From Bacteroidales bacterium UBA3543 (GTDB taxonomy: Bacteria > Bacteroidota > Bacteroidia > Bacteroidales > UBA932), in assembly GCA_002376715.1 (NCBI GenBank), contig DFOK01000014.1, positions 1-8,550 of the forward strand: a DNA stretch of 8,550 bases, read 5' to 3'. The notes below the pieces were generated by a model, which saw only the letters and a list, made by a program, of their open reading frames with translations, was not told where the DNA came from and ran no database searches. Both the position numbers and the translations under genes were made by a program. Below, one piece after another: positions 1 to 7,056 of the stretch. Numbering within the stretch: the stretch's first letter is position 1; every line of letters begins with the position of its first letter.

Positions 1-1
1 T

Positions 2-1666
2 TCAAAAGAGAGTAAAAGAGTATCATACAAGGTTGTAAAGGGCGACAACAATACTCCTCGCGTGGATATTGACGGACGTCTCTATTCTCCTCAAGAGATT
101 TCGGCTATGGTACTCCAGAAGATGAAAAAGACAGCCGAAGATTATCTGGGACAGACAGTGACTGAAGCAGTCATCACCGTACCCGCATACTTTAGCGACT
201 CTCAGCGTCAGGCTACGAAAGAGGCCGGTGAGATCGCAGGATTCAAGGTAAGAAGGATTATCAACGAGCCTACGGCTGCTGCACTCGCCTATGGACTTGA
301 CAAACAGCACAAGGATATGAAGGTTGCAGTATTCGACCTTGGCGGCGGTACTTTTGATATCTCTATCCTCGAACTGGGAGACGGCGTATTTGAAGTAAAA
401 TCCACCAACGGTGATACACACCTTGGAGGTGATGACTTTGACTACAAAATTATCAACTGGCTCGCTGAAGAGTTTATGGCTGATAATTCAGGTATTGACC
501 TCAGGAAGGACCCTATGGCTCTTCAGAGACTCAAAGAGGCCGCAGAGAAGGCCAAAATCGAGCTCTCCAGCCAGACCTCAACCGAGATCAATCTCCCCTA
601 TATCATGCCTGTGGATGGTATTCCAAAGCACCTTGTGAAGACCTTGACACGCGCTAAATTTGAGCAGCTCTGTGATGACCTTATCCAGGCCACTCTCGAG
701 CCCTGCCGCAAGGCACTCTCAGACGCCGGATACAAGGCATCGGACATCGACGAGGTACTCCTCGTGGGCGGATCCACCCGTATCCCTGCCATCCAGGAGC
801 TTGTAGAGAAATTCTTCGGCAGAGCACCCCACAAGGGCGTAAACCCCGATGAGGTAGTAGCAGTTGGAGCAGCTATCCAAGGTGGTGTACTCTCAGGCGA
901 CGTGACCGACGTACTCCTGCTCGATGTGACTCCCCTCTCCCTAGGTATCGAAACCCTCGGCGGTGTGATGACCAGGCTCATCGATGCTAACACCACCATT
1001 CCTACCAGGAAATCGGAGACCTTCTCCACTGCAAGCGACAACCAGCCTTCAGTGCAGATCAACGTACTCCAGGGTGAGCGTTCAATGGCACGCGACAACA
1101 AGCAGATCGGAATGTTCCATCTCGACGGTATCGCTCCCGCACCCCGCGGCGTTCCTCAGATCGAAGTTACCTTTGACATCGACGCCAACGGTATCCTCAA
1201 CGTAACTGCAAAGGACAAGGCTACCGGTAAGGAGCAGAAGATCCGCATCGAGGCCTCAACAGGGCTCACTGAGGAGGAGATCAAGAGAATGCGTGACGAG
1301 GCTAAGGCCAACGAGGCTGCCGACAAGGCAGAGAAGGAGCGCATCGACAAGATCAACGCTGCAGACACGATGATCTTCCAGAGCGAGAAGAATCTCAAGG
1401 AGTATGGCGACAAGATCCCTGCTGATAAGAAGGGCGCCATCGAGAATGCTCTCGGACAGCTCAAGGAGGCTCACAAGGCTCAGAATATAGACGACATCGA
1501 CCGCGCTACCGAGGCACTCAATCAGGCATGGCACGCAGCCAGCGAAGATATGGCTAAGGCGGCTCAGGCTCAGGGCGGTGCATCTACCGACGCAGGTTCA
1601 AGCAACCAGGGCGGCAGCAGCCAGGACGGCGAAGTGACAGATGTGGACTTTGAAGAAGTGAAATAA
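2..1666 (+). CDS. dnaK: Molecular chaperone DnaK (Hsp70), 5' end outside window
   Basis: ATP-dependent Hsp70 chaperone of the cytoplasm, working with DnaJ and GrpE. The frame is open from base 2, so the gene enters from the left; the GTG at 62 is an internal Val codon, not the start. 554 residues are visible. By comparison with E. coli DnaK about 85-90 N-terminal residues are missing, including the first phosphate motif. Visible landmarks are NEPTAAALAYG, the second phosphate motif DLGGGTFD (335-358), the adenosine motif LLVGGSTRIPA, the interdomain linker DVLLLDVTPLSLGIETLGG, a substrate-binding beta domain, a charged alpha-helical lid (about 1260-1560), a Gly/Ser/Gln-rich disordered stretch, and the C-terminal tail DVDFEEVK. 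Codon use is GC-richer than in the genes at the right end. An intrinsic terminator follows 29 bases after the stop codon. The family assignment is certain. Confidence 0.99.
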   Translation, partial: SKESKRVSYKVVKGDNNTPRVDIDGRLYSPQEISAMVLQKMKKTAEDYLGQTVTEAVITVPAYFSDSQRQATKEAGEIAGFKVRRIINEPTAAALAYGLDKQHKDMKVAVFDLGGGTFDISILELGDGVFEVKSTNGDTHLGGDDFDYKIINWLAEEFMADNSGIDLRKDPMALQRLKEAAEKAKIELSSQTSTEINLPYIMPVDGIPKHLVKTLTRAKFEQLCDDLIQATLEPCRKALSDAGYKASDIDEVLLVGGSTRIPAIQELVEKFFGRAPHKGVNPDEVVAVGAAIQGGVLSGDVTDVLLLDVTPLSLGIETLGGVMTRLIDANTTIPTRKSETFSTASDNQPSVQINVLQGERSMARDNKQIGMFHLDGIAPAPRGVPQIEVTFDIDANGILNVTAKDKATGKEQKIRIEASTGLTEEEIKRMRDEAKANEAADKAEKERIDKINAADTMIFQSEKNLKEYGDKIPADKKGAIENALGQLKEAHKAQNIDDIDRATEALNQAWHAASEDMAKAAQAQGGASTDAGSSNQGGSSQDGEVTDVDFEEVK

Positions 1667-1694
1667 CCACAAACTACAAACACATATATCAATG

Positions 1695-1728
1695 ACAGCG
1701 GCTTTTTTAGGCCGCTGTTGTTGTTTTT
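1695..1728 (+). terminator. Intrinsic terminator of dnaK
   Basis: A perfect 8-bp GC-rich stem, ACAGCGGC (1695-1702) with GCCGCTGT (1711-1718), encloses an 8-base loop and is followed by a T-rich tract (1719-1728). It lies 29 bases after the dnaK stop codon, so dnaK probably ends its transcript here and lysO has its own promoter. Confidence 0.9.
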
Positions 1729-1745
1729 ATCATCGATTTTTGTGC

Positions 1746-1753
1746 TATATTTG
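1746..1753 (+). promoter_or_regulatory. Candidate Bacteroidetes -7 box for lysO genes
   Basis: TATATTTG fits the Bacteroidetes sigma-ABfr -7 consensus TAnnTTTG exactly. The -33 box is weak: a GTTG at 1720-1723 sits 22 bases upstream, inside the tail of the dnaK terminator. Transcription would start near 1760, giving a leader of about 105 bases before the ATG at 1866. This is inference from consensus matching only. Confidence 0.45.
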
Positions 1754-1755
1754 TT

Positions 1756-1806
1756 GCTGTCAACAGCGGACTCAAAGTGGCTTTTATGGCTCTTGAGCTG
1801 CTGTTG
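1756..1806 (+). promoter_or_regulatory. Structured 5' leader of the lysO transcript
   Basis: CAACAGC (1761-1767) pairs with GCTGTTG (1800-1806). Inside it, CTCAA-a-G (1771-1777) pairs with CTTGAG (1792-1797) with one bulged A, giving a two-segment hairpin. Alternatively GCTGT-CA-ACAGC (1756-1767) is a short inverted repeat over the presumed start site and could be an operator. The leader is too short for a classical lysine riboswitch and no anti-terminator is evident. Its role is unknown. Confidence 0.35.
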
Positions 1807-1865
1807 GAAAGCGATATTTTCAGAGACTTTAACTATTTTGCTAACTGTTCTAATTTTATCTACAG

Positions 1866-2138
1866 ATGTTTAAAGTATTGGCATTGATGATCCTTGGGAT
1901 TGGGGTAGGATATATATTTCGCAAGCGAAATCTCTCCTTTATTTCCAAAGTGATTACCGTTCTTATTTGGATACTCTTATTTGTTCTTGGATTGGAAGTA
2001 GGCAGTAATCCGCAAATTGTTTCCAATTTGGGAAACTTGGGTCTCGATGCTCTCATTATAACACTGGGAGCTCTTCTTGGAAGTATAACTCTGGCTGCGT
2101 TACTTTGGAAAATTGTCAATAAATCAAAGGTACAATGA
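1866..2138 (+). CDS. LysO-type lysine exporter, N-terminal subunit (DUF340)
   Basis: A 90-residue hydrophobic protein matching the N-terminal part of LysO (YbjE), the inner-membrane L-lysine exporter that in E. coli is a single protein of about 300 residues. Three membrane segments are apparent, at about residues 3-18, 28-46 and 60-82, with a basic loop RKRN between the first two and a LFVLGLEVGSN motif at the end of the second. Its TGA stop overlaps the start of the next gene in an ATGA, so the two are translated together and presumably assemble into one transporter. Together they total 290 residues, close to the fused E. coli protein. The start is the first ATG in frame; no strong Shine-Dalgarno sequence precedes it, which is normal in this phylum. 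The identification rests largely on the partner gene and overall pattern. Confidence 0.8.
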   Translation: MFKVLALMILGIGVGYIFRKRNLSFISKVITVLIWILLFVLGLEVGSNPQIVSNLGNLGLDALIITLGALLGSITLAALLWKIVNKSKVQ

Positions 2139-2737
2139 GAAGCAGTCTGATCATAGTCGGATTTTTCATAGTCGGTTCACTGCTGGGGTATTTTGGGGTG
2201 GTGCCGGCATCAATTCTCGAAGGAGATATCAGTTTTTACGCTCTTGGTGCATTAATGTTTTGTGTCGGCGTCAGCCTTGGAAGCGACCCTGAAACTCTGA
2301 AAAGCTTCACAAAGATCAACCCCCGACTTCTGCTTTTACCATTATTAACGATTGTAGGCACATTGGCAGGAGCTGCGATAGTTGGTATGTTATTACCGAA
2401 TAGCTCCGTTATAGATAGCATGGCTGTCGGGAGCGGATTGGGCTATTACTCTTTATCGAGTATTTTTATTACGGAATTTAAAGGAGCGGAACTGGGCACT
2501 ATTGCTCTACTTTCCAATATTTCCCGCGAAATACTCGCTTTGCTGCTGGCTCCGGTGCTTGTAAAATACTTTGGGAAGCTGGCCCCCATTGCCGCCGGCG
2601 GCGCTACCACAATGGATACGACCTTACCAATAATTATGAAATTTTCCGGAAAAGAATATATGGTTTTGTCGGTCTTCCATGGATTTGTTACAGACCTCAG
2701 TGTGCCGTTTTTGGTGACTCTATTTTGTTCGATTTAA
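2135..2737 (+). CDS. lysO: LysO-type lysine exporter, C-terminal subunit (DUF340)
   Basis: A 200-residue polytopic membrane protein corresponding to the C-terminal two thirds of LysO (YbjE), which exports L-lysine and protects against lysine excess and toxic analogues. Diagnostic stretches shared with E. coli LysO are the Gly/Tyr-rich SGLGYYSLSSI (residues 100-110), an NISREILALLL helix holding Arg131-Glu132, and GGATTMDTTLPII (155-167). Intramembrane acidic residues are important in this family, and Glu132 is a likely one. About six membrane segments are visible. The start codon overlaps the stop of the N-terminal subunit by four bases (ATGA), indicating translational coupling. A hairpin with a short T-run follows 31 bases after the stop. 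The two-gene form is a natural variant of LysO and not a frameshift, because the second frame has its own ATG. Confidence 0.9.
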   Translation: MRSSLIIVGFFIVGSLLGYFGVVPASILEGDISFYALGALMFCVGVSLGSDPETLKSFTKINPRLLLLPLLTIVGTLAGAAIVGMLLPNSSVIDSMAVGSGLGYYSLSSIFITEFKGAELGTIALLSNISREILALLLAPVLVKYFGKLAPIAAGGATTMDTTLPIIMKFSGKEYMVLSVFHGFVTDLSVPFLVTLFCSI

Positions 2738-2768
2738 ATGAGTTTTACGATGGACTAAAGGGTAAGAC

Positions 2769-2792
2769 ACATAGCGTTTTTGCTGTGTTTTT
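2769..2792 (+). terminator. Probable intrinsic terminator of the lysO pair
   Basis: ACATAGC (2769-2775) pairs with GCTGTGT (2782-2788), with one G-U pair, across a 6-base loop, and five Ts end the element (2788-2792). It lies 31 bases after the lysO stop. The stem is weaker than the dnaK terminator. Between it and the next gene at 2933 three near-identical octamers begin AACTT (2855, 2870 and 2899). They could be regulator sites or chance in AT-rich DNA. Confidence 0.55.
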
Positions 2793-2932
2793 GGCCGTAA
2801 CCGGATTTTAGGCAAAAACAACGACAGAAAAATCTTAATAGCCGCTCTTATGATTAACTTAATTTGATAAACTTAAGATAGTAACGATCATACGAATTAA
2901 CTTGATCTGAAACCCGAAACTCAATAACGATT

Positions 2933-4852
2933 ATGCTAATTAAAAGATATATCCCGTTTATAGTTTGCCTATCCTTACTTTTTGCTGCGGGATGCAGCTC
3001 GGAGAGGCACAAGGCCGGGAATCCGCTTTTTGACAACATTCTGGATATTGCCTACAATCCGGATTCACTCTATCGCTATACGCCCGGTTGTTTTACGGAT
3101 ATGGGCACTTGGATGGGCTTCACTATCCCTCAAAAGGACAAATGGATAAATGGCTTTTGCGGCCCGTTCAGTTTCTACCAATATGGCTGGAAAGGGGTCA
3201 CGATTGCAAAAGTTTCTTTTCAAGAAAACAGCTCCGAACTCTTTACTCCCGACTCCATTAATTATTATCCGGGCGGAATCTATATTTCCGCTTCAGCGGC
3301 AGACAAAAAGATAGAACAGGAACTCATTTTTATTGATGCTTCCATAGCACTGCTCCATATTCGTCCAAATAGCACTTCAACTCTTCTGATTGAGCAGGAT
3401 TTTGGGCAGCGACAGCACTCCATCGAGCGCATTCAGGAGGAAAACAGGCTCCATTTTCTCTCCTCGGAAAAGGAGGAATATATCCTCTGTTTCCCCGAAA
3501 ACACGACATTTGAAGAGGGTAAAGCTATCTGTAATGATGTATCGCCTGAGGGTATTTACTTGGCTGTGTTGCAGGTTTTCAGAGATGAGGATGAGAGTGA
3601 AAGAACGGCTTTGATCGAGAGGGCAAACTCCATTTTGGCTCAGCCTCAACACTATATTAAAGAGAATAAAGAGCGATGGAACGGGTATCTTTCAGCTGCG
3701 CTGAGAGAAAATATGCCGCCCGAATTTGATAGAATTGCTGCAAAATCGGTTGTAACTCTTATTTCCAACTGGCGGTCGCCGAGAGAGGCATTGTATCACG
3801 AAGGCGTTGTGCCGAGCCACGCAGCCTACTATTTTGTGGGTTTTTGGGCGTGGGATTCCTGGAAACATGCCGTTGCTCTTTCGCGCTTTGCGCCAGAACT
3901 AGCTAAAAATCAGGTGAGGGCTATGTTTGATTATCAACTGGAAGATGGAATGGTGATCGACTGTGTTTTTCCCGATAGCTCGGAAAATAATGCCCGCGAC
4001 AGCAAACCCCCTTTGGCGGCCTGGGCGGTGGATGCGATCTATTCTCAAACCGGTGATTTGGAATTCCTGCGTGAAATCTATCCCAAATTGGTCAAATATC
4101 ACGAATGGTGGTTTTGGAAAAGGGATTACGACCAAAATGGTTACTGCGAGTTTGGCTCTACTGACGGGACAACGGTAGCGGCAGCATGGGAAAGCGGTAT
4201 GGACAACGCCATCCGTTTTGACCGGGCGCAAATGTTACAAAATCATCCCGATGCCTGGAGCTTCGATCAAGAAAGCGTGGATTTGAACTGTTTCCTCGCT
4301 CTGGAAAATAGGTTGCTTCAGAAGTTTGCAGAAATATTGGGCGTGCCTTTCGAACTTAAAGAAAAGGCAGGCAATCCGGAAGATTATTTCTTCGATAGCG
4401 AGGATGGATTCTTTTATGACAGACGCATCAAAGATGGTTCTTTTGTAAAAGTGAAAGGCAGCGAAGCCTACATCCCACTTTGGACTAAGGTGGCCACAAA
4501 GGAGCAATTTGACCAAATGTTCCCCATTTTAAAAGACGAAAATAAATTTTCCACATACATCCCCTTCCCCACCGTCAGTGCCGACGAACCCGAATTTACA
4601 CCTAACGGCTACTAGCGCGGCCCCATCTGGCTGGACCAAACCTATTTCGCCATCAGCGGCATCCGCAAATATGGAAAAAGTGCTGAAGCAGACCAATACA
4701 CCGAACAGGTCTTCGAGAGATTGGACAAACTCCGGGAAGGCGGCGCCATCCACGAAAACTACGACGCCCTTACCGGCCACCAACTCAAAGCCCCCCACTT
4801 CAGCTGGAGCGCCGCACATTTGCTGATGCTCTATTGGGAGTATGGAATGTAG
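2933..4852 (+). pseudogene. GH63-type (YgjK-like) glycosidase lipoprotein, interrupted by an in-frame TAG
   Basis: The first 560 codons plus 78 codons after a TAG (4613-4615) together form one glycoside hydrolase of clan GH-G, family GH63, of the YgjK / mannosylglycerate-hydrolase kind. An N-terminal lipoprotein signal ends at the lipobox LFAAGC (Cys21). A beta-sandwich region follows (about 30-230, with DMGTWMGF), then an (alpha/alpha)6 barrel. The barrel carries WAWDSWKHA, the likely general acid Asp424 in ESGMDNAIRF, and DLNCFLALEN. After the TAG come RGPIWLDQTYFAISGIRKYG, the likely general base in IHENYDALTG (Glu608, counting the stop as residue 561) and the terminal FSWSAAHLLMLYWEYGM. 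The TAG stands where relatives have Trp (GYWRGPIW), so one TGG-to-TAG change explains it. No other frame damage is visible. The truncated product would lack the catalytic base and should be inactive. The natural substrate cannot be read from the sequence. Confidence 0.85.
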
Positions 4853-5017
4853 TGAGGAGTCTGTAGTGGGTAGTCTGTAGTGAGAAGGGTGCGGGGTACA
4901 GGGTGCGTGTTGCGCGGTGGGTGCATGTTAGCGGTACAGGGTGCGAGGTGCGGGTTAAGTTCTGAGTGCGGAGTAACATAAAACCCTGCCGGAGTGGGGT
5001 TTGGGAGGGGTGTTGAG
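4853..5017. repeat. G-rich degenerate short-repeat spacer
   Basis: No gene is seen here. The stretch holds short direct repeats: AGTCTGTAGTG at 4858-4868 and 4872-4882 (14-base period), GGTACAGGGTGCG at 4895-4907 and 4933-4945, and GGGTGCG at 4887, 4901 and 4939, with further degenerate GGTGCG and GGTTAAG-like units. The plus strand is strongly G over C. It separates the moderate-GC core genes from the AT-rich minus-strand genes. Confidence 0.75.
4979..5002 (-). terminator. Candidate terminator for the restriction-endonuclease-like gene
   Basis: AAACCC (4981-4986) and GGGTTT (4997-5002) form a 6-bp stem around the 10-base loop TGCCGGAGTG. Read on the minus strand the hairpin is followed by a short T-run (GGGTTTTAT) about 30 bases after the gene's stop. 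The same 10-base loop sequence occurs at 6052-6061, again beside a T-run on the minus strand. Confidence 0.45.
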
Positions 5018-5025
5018 GTTATAGC
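5018..5025. repeat. GTTATAGC border box, copy 1
   Basis: GTTATAGC lies 5 bases beyond the stop codon of the minus-strand gene 5031-5930. The identical 8-mer is at 6168-6175, 8 bases beyond the stop of the next minus-strand gene, and its complement is at 7572-7579. It is read here as the outer box of an attC-like cassette border. Unlike copy 2, this copy has no TTGGCG box nearby; the only associated symmetry is the AAACCC/GGGTTT hairpin. Confidence 0.45.
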
Positions 5026-5030
5026 TGAGG

Positions 5031-5930
5031 TTAGCCGTTCATTTTATTTATAATCTCAATTTTATTCTGTATTACTTTTGGAAGATACTCAAAAGATGTT
5101 TTAATAAACTCGTCTATTACTTCTCTACTTATAACTTTTGTTTTTTCGTTTTCTAAAGAAATATTTATGTATAAATTATTGGATTGAAAAAGGATATAAT
5201 TTTCGTTAGTATATTGATATTTTTTAAAATCAAGTGGAGTATTGCCTGATTTTATCTGCACTAAATAATTAGATTTTGTTTGTTTATCAATTGCGCAGTA
5301 TTCATAACTCATCGTATCAGCTTTACGTGAATTGGGTACAATTATGTAATTATTAAGTTGGAGATATACAAACACCAAATCCTCCAATTCTTCAGAATCA
5401 ATAAAATCAAAAATGTTATTCTGCTTGATTGTAATATCATTAAATATATTTTTATCACTTTTCTTATTCCAAATATACTTTGAATATTCACTTACAAACT
5501 CCGAATTGATAGCTTGCAATGTTCTTGTTGCTCTGAAACAAGCTATAACTTTCCCCGGAACTTCATTTGTGGGAATTTTAATGAAATCTACTTCAACTAC
5601 GTTTGCAATATCAATATCTTCTTCATTTGCTTCAATAGTATTATAGTATTTCCACTCTGACCGAACTTTTGCTAGGTAATAATCACCTAATGCATCTCTG
5701 GTCCAAATTAAATCATTTGGTTTTATTCGAGTTTTCAAATAATTTACCGTATCAATATTAGGAAATTGTTGTTTTGCTTGTGAGGAATATTCCTCCCAGC
5801 TAATCTCATCTATAGAATCAGTTATTCTCCACCCAACACCTAAAACGCCATGTTCTAAGCAATAATTAAAAGCAGTTTTAACACTAGCTTTTCCTCCTTT
5901 TGGTCTAATGTGTAATCGATAAATTGACAT
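5031..5930 (-). CDS. Restriction-endonuclease-like protein with N-terminal PUA/EVE-like reader domain (putative type IV restriction)
   Basis: A 299-residue soluble protein that appears complete. Residues about 1-130 resemble N-terminal domains seen in Mrr-like restriction proteins: a GVGW motif (31-34), an acidic stretch DSIDEISWEEY, then KPNDLIWTRDALGDYYLAKV (70-89), a barrel-like pattern reminiscent of PUA-superfamily (EVE/ASCH) readers of modified bases. Residues about 178-250 look like a PD-(D/E)xK nuclease core: an acidic helix EELEDLVFVYL, a strand with candidate acid Asp205 or Glu210, and VQIKSG (Gln225, Lys227), the QxK form of the motif common in Mrr nucleases. No methylase or ATPase lies next to it, which suits a modification-dependent enzyme acting alone on foreign DNA. 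The start is ATG at 5928-5930. The gene is AT-rich, unlike dnaK, suggesting transfer. The nuclease fold is a fair call; the target specificity is a guess. Confidence 0.7.
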   Translation of the reverse strand: MSIYRLHIRPKGGKASVKTAFNYCLEHGVLGVGWRITDSIDEISWEEYSSQAKQQFPNIDTVNYLKTRIKPNDLIWTRDALGDYYLAKVRSEWKYYNTIEANEEDIDIANVVEVDFIKIPTNEVPGKVIACFRATRTLQAINSEFVSEYSKYIWNKKSDKNIFNDITIKQNNIFDFIDSEELEDLVFVYLQLNNYIIVPNSRKADTMSYEYCAIDKQTKSNYLVQIKSGNTPLDFKKYQYTNENYILFQSNNLYINISLENEKTKVISREVIDEFIKTSFEYLPKVIQNKIEIINKMNG

Positions 5931-5973
5931 GACATTGTTTTTTAAAGTAGCGGTTAATATTTTATTTACGAAA

Positions 5974-5981
5974 TAAATATA
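5974..5981 (-). promoter_or_regulatory. Candidate promoter of the restriction-endonuclease-like gene
   Basis: On the minus strand TTCG-TATATTTA matches the Bacteroidetes -7 box TAnnTTTG at all but the last base, and lies 43 bases upstream of the ATG. No convincing -33 TTTG is present; the -33 zone is instead occupied by a perfect palindrome (5991-6009). Confidence 0.35.
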
Positions 5982-5990
5982 CGAATTTTT

Positions 5991-6009
5991 ATAATAAGTG
6001 ACTTATTAT
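5991..6009. promoter_or_regulatory. 19-bp palindrome, possible operator
   Basis: ATAATAAGT (5991-5999) and ACTTATTAT (6001-6009) are exact complements around a single central G. The palindrome starts 9 bases upstream of the candidate -7 box for the gene at 5031-5930 and covers the -33 zone. It is not followed by a T-run on either strand, so it is more likely a protein-binding site than a terminator. No regulator gene is in the window. Confidence 0.4.
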
Positions 6010-6083
6010 GCATCTGTTGGGTTGAGGATGGTCTGTAATCATTAAAAAACTTGCCGGAGTGTGTATTTAGTAGGGTATGAATT

Positions 6084-6170
6084 AACAGTTTGGTGCTTGG
6101 CGCAGTGGAGAATTTTAGAGCATAAAACTATCAATATCCACCTAACCAGACATTAAGCCAATCGCCTGTT
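6084..6170 (-). repeat. attC-like recombination site between cassettes
   Basis: Nested inverted repeats bounded by AAC and GTT: AACAG (6084-6088) with CTGTT (6166-6170), TTGGC (6097-6101) with GCCAA (6157-6161), and GTGGA (6105-6109) with TCCAC (6137-6141), with a central loop of 27 bases. The paired boxes, unpaired spacer and 87-base size are those of an integron attC site. GTTATAGC (6168-6175) covers the outer end next to the stop of the MBL gene. The left arm shares AAC-N10-TTGGCG-N2/4-GTGG-N0/2-AATT with the element at 7577-7607. The outer boxes do not fit the classical RYYYAAC/GTTRRRY consensus beyond AAC/GTT. Fold and repeats are seen; recombination is inferred. Confidence 0.5.
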
Positions 6171-6183
6171 ATAGCCTGTGCTT

Positions 6184-7056
6184 CTATTCAATTGTCACGG
6201 ATAAATAAGGTTTATTATCTGATAAGTAGCCGAATTTTATTAATACTTCACCGTCTGAGTTTGTTGTTAAACATTTTCTTATTTCAGATTGTCCACTTTT
6301 CTTATGGACTGTCCAACCACTACTTTTTGCAGAATACCTTGCATTAGCACTTGTCTCGCAAAATCGTCCATCAGAAACTACTGTTAGTTTAGGATTTACT
6401 TGATTAACAAAATCTATGTTGAAGCCCGATTCTCGTCCATGATGTGGAGCTAAAAGTATGTCTGCATCTTTAATTGCAGTCATGAAACTTGGTAATGCTT
6501 TTAATTCCTCAAATGAACATTTTTCATTATCACCGGGAATAACAATTTTAGTTGTTGCCCACTCAATAATTACTACAATACTATGGTTATTAAAGTTATT
6601 ATGATCGCAAGTTGTTGGGGTAAAAGATTGAATCTTTAAACCACCCCAGTTCTCTGGTTTAGAAGTATTGTTAATACTATCGGGGGCAATAGGAGAATTG
6701 TACCTATTGTTTATTTCACAATACTTTTCAAATTTCTTTCTATCTTTTTCCTGAACCCCTTCCATCACTTCAGTATTTGATAAGTGCCTTGGGCTGTGAA
6801 AGACTTTCGGACTTAGCAAGTCAAAATTCAGAATGTCATCTATGTGGTCTAAATGGGGATGTGTAATTATTACATAGTCTAATTGTTTAACACCACATTT
6901 GTATTTTAGATGTTTTAATGGACTAAACTCTAAATTTTTTCCCGAGTAGTCACCTGTTCCAAGGTCAACAACTATGTGCCGATTGTTTGGTGTCTGAATA
7001 TAAGTTGAGTGTCCGTGTTGAACGTCCCAAAAAACTACTGTACAATCTCGTGTCAT
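6184..7056 (-). CDS. ComEC/Rec2-type metallo-beta-lactamase-fold hydrolase
   Basis: A 290-residue metallo-hydrolase of the kind that forms the C-terminal domain of ComEC/Rec2, here without any membrane part. It opens with the family pattern FWDVQHGHSTYIQTPN...VVDLG (residues 9-33). The metal-binding signature HPHLDH lies at 66-71 (His66, His68, Asp70, His71). Further likely ligands are NNHSIVV (His158), IPGDNE (Asp176) and APHHGRESG (His205, His206), with VVSDG (226-230) closing the active site. All signature residues are present, so it should be active; relatives act on DNA, RNA or nucleotide phosphodiesters, but the substrate here is unknown. There is no signal peptide. Its ATG shares one base with the TAA of the membrane-protein gene upstream, so the two are translationally coupled and probably work together. 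The TAG stop is followed 8 bases later by the GTTATAGC border box. Confidence 0.85.
   Translation of the reverse strand: MTRDCTVVFWDVQHGHSTYIQTPNNRHIVVDLGTGDYSGKNLEFSPLKHLKYKCGVKQLDYVIITHPHLDHIDDILNFDLLSPKVFHSPRHLSNTEVMEGVQEKDRKKFEKYCEINNRYNSPIAPDSINNTSKPENWGGLKIQSFTPTTCDHNNFNNHSIVVIIEWATTKIVIPGDNEKCSFEELKALPSFMTAIKDADILLAPHHGRESGFNIDFVNQVNPKLTVVSDGRFCETSANARYSAKSSGWTVHKKSGQSEIRKCLTTNSDGEVLIKFGYLSDNKPYLSVTIE

Noticed and set aside
62..64. GTG as start of dnaK
   Set aside because: The 20 codons before it in frame read as normal DnaK sequence; the gene simply enters from the left.
598..1101. Long minus-strand open frame inside dnaK
   Set aside because: It is the antisense shadow of a conserved coding region; the translation is Ser/Arg-rich and resembles no family.
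1756..1865. Lysine riboswitch upstream of lysO
   Set aside because: The leader is far shorter than the known lysine riboswitch, and only a simple two-part hairpin is present.
4578..4826. Plus-strand frame across the GH63 stop, possible separate small gene
   Set aside because: Its translation is low-complexity Pro/Thr/Ser; the GH63 motifs continue in the original frame after the TAG.
4858..4945. CRISPR array
   Set aside because: The repeats are 7-13 bases, imperfect and irregularly spaced, with no spacer-like unique units.
4887..5010. G-quadruplex
   Set aside because: Three close G-runs occur twice but the fourth run is too distant in each case for a confident call.
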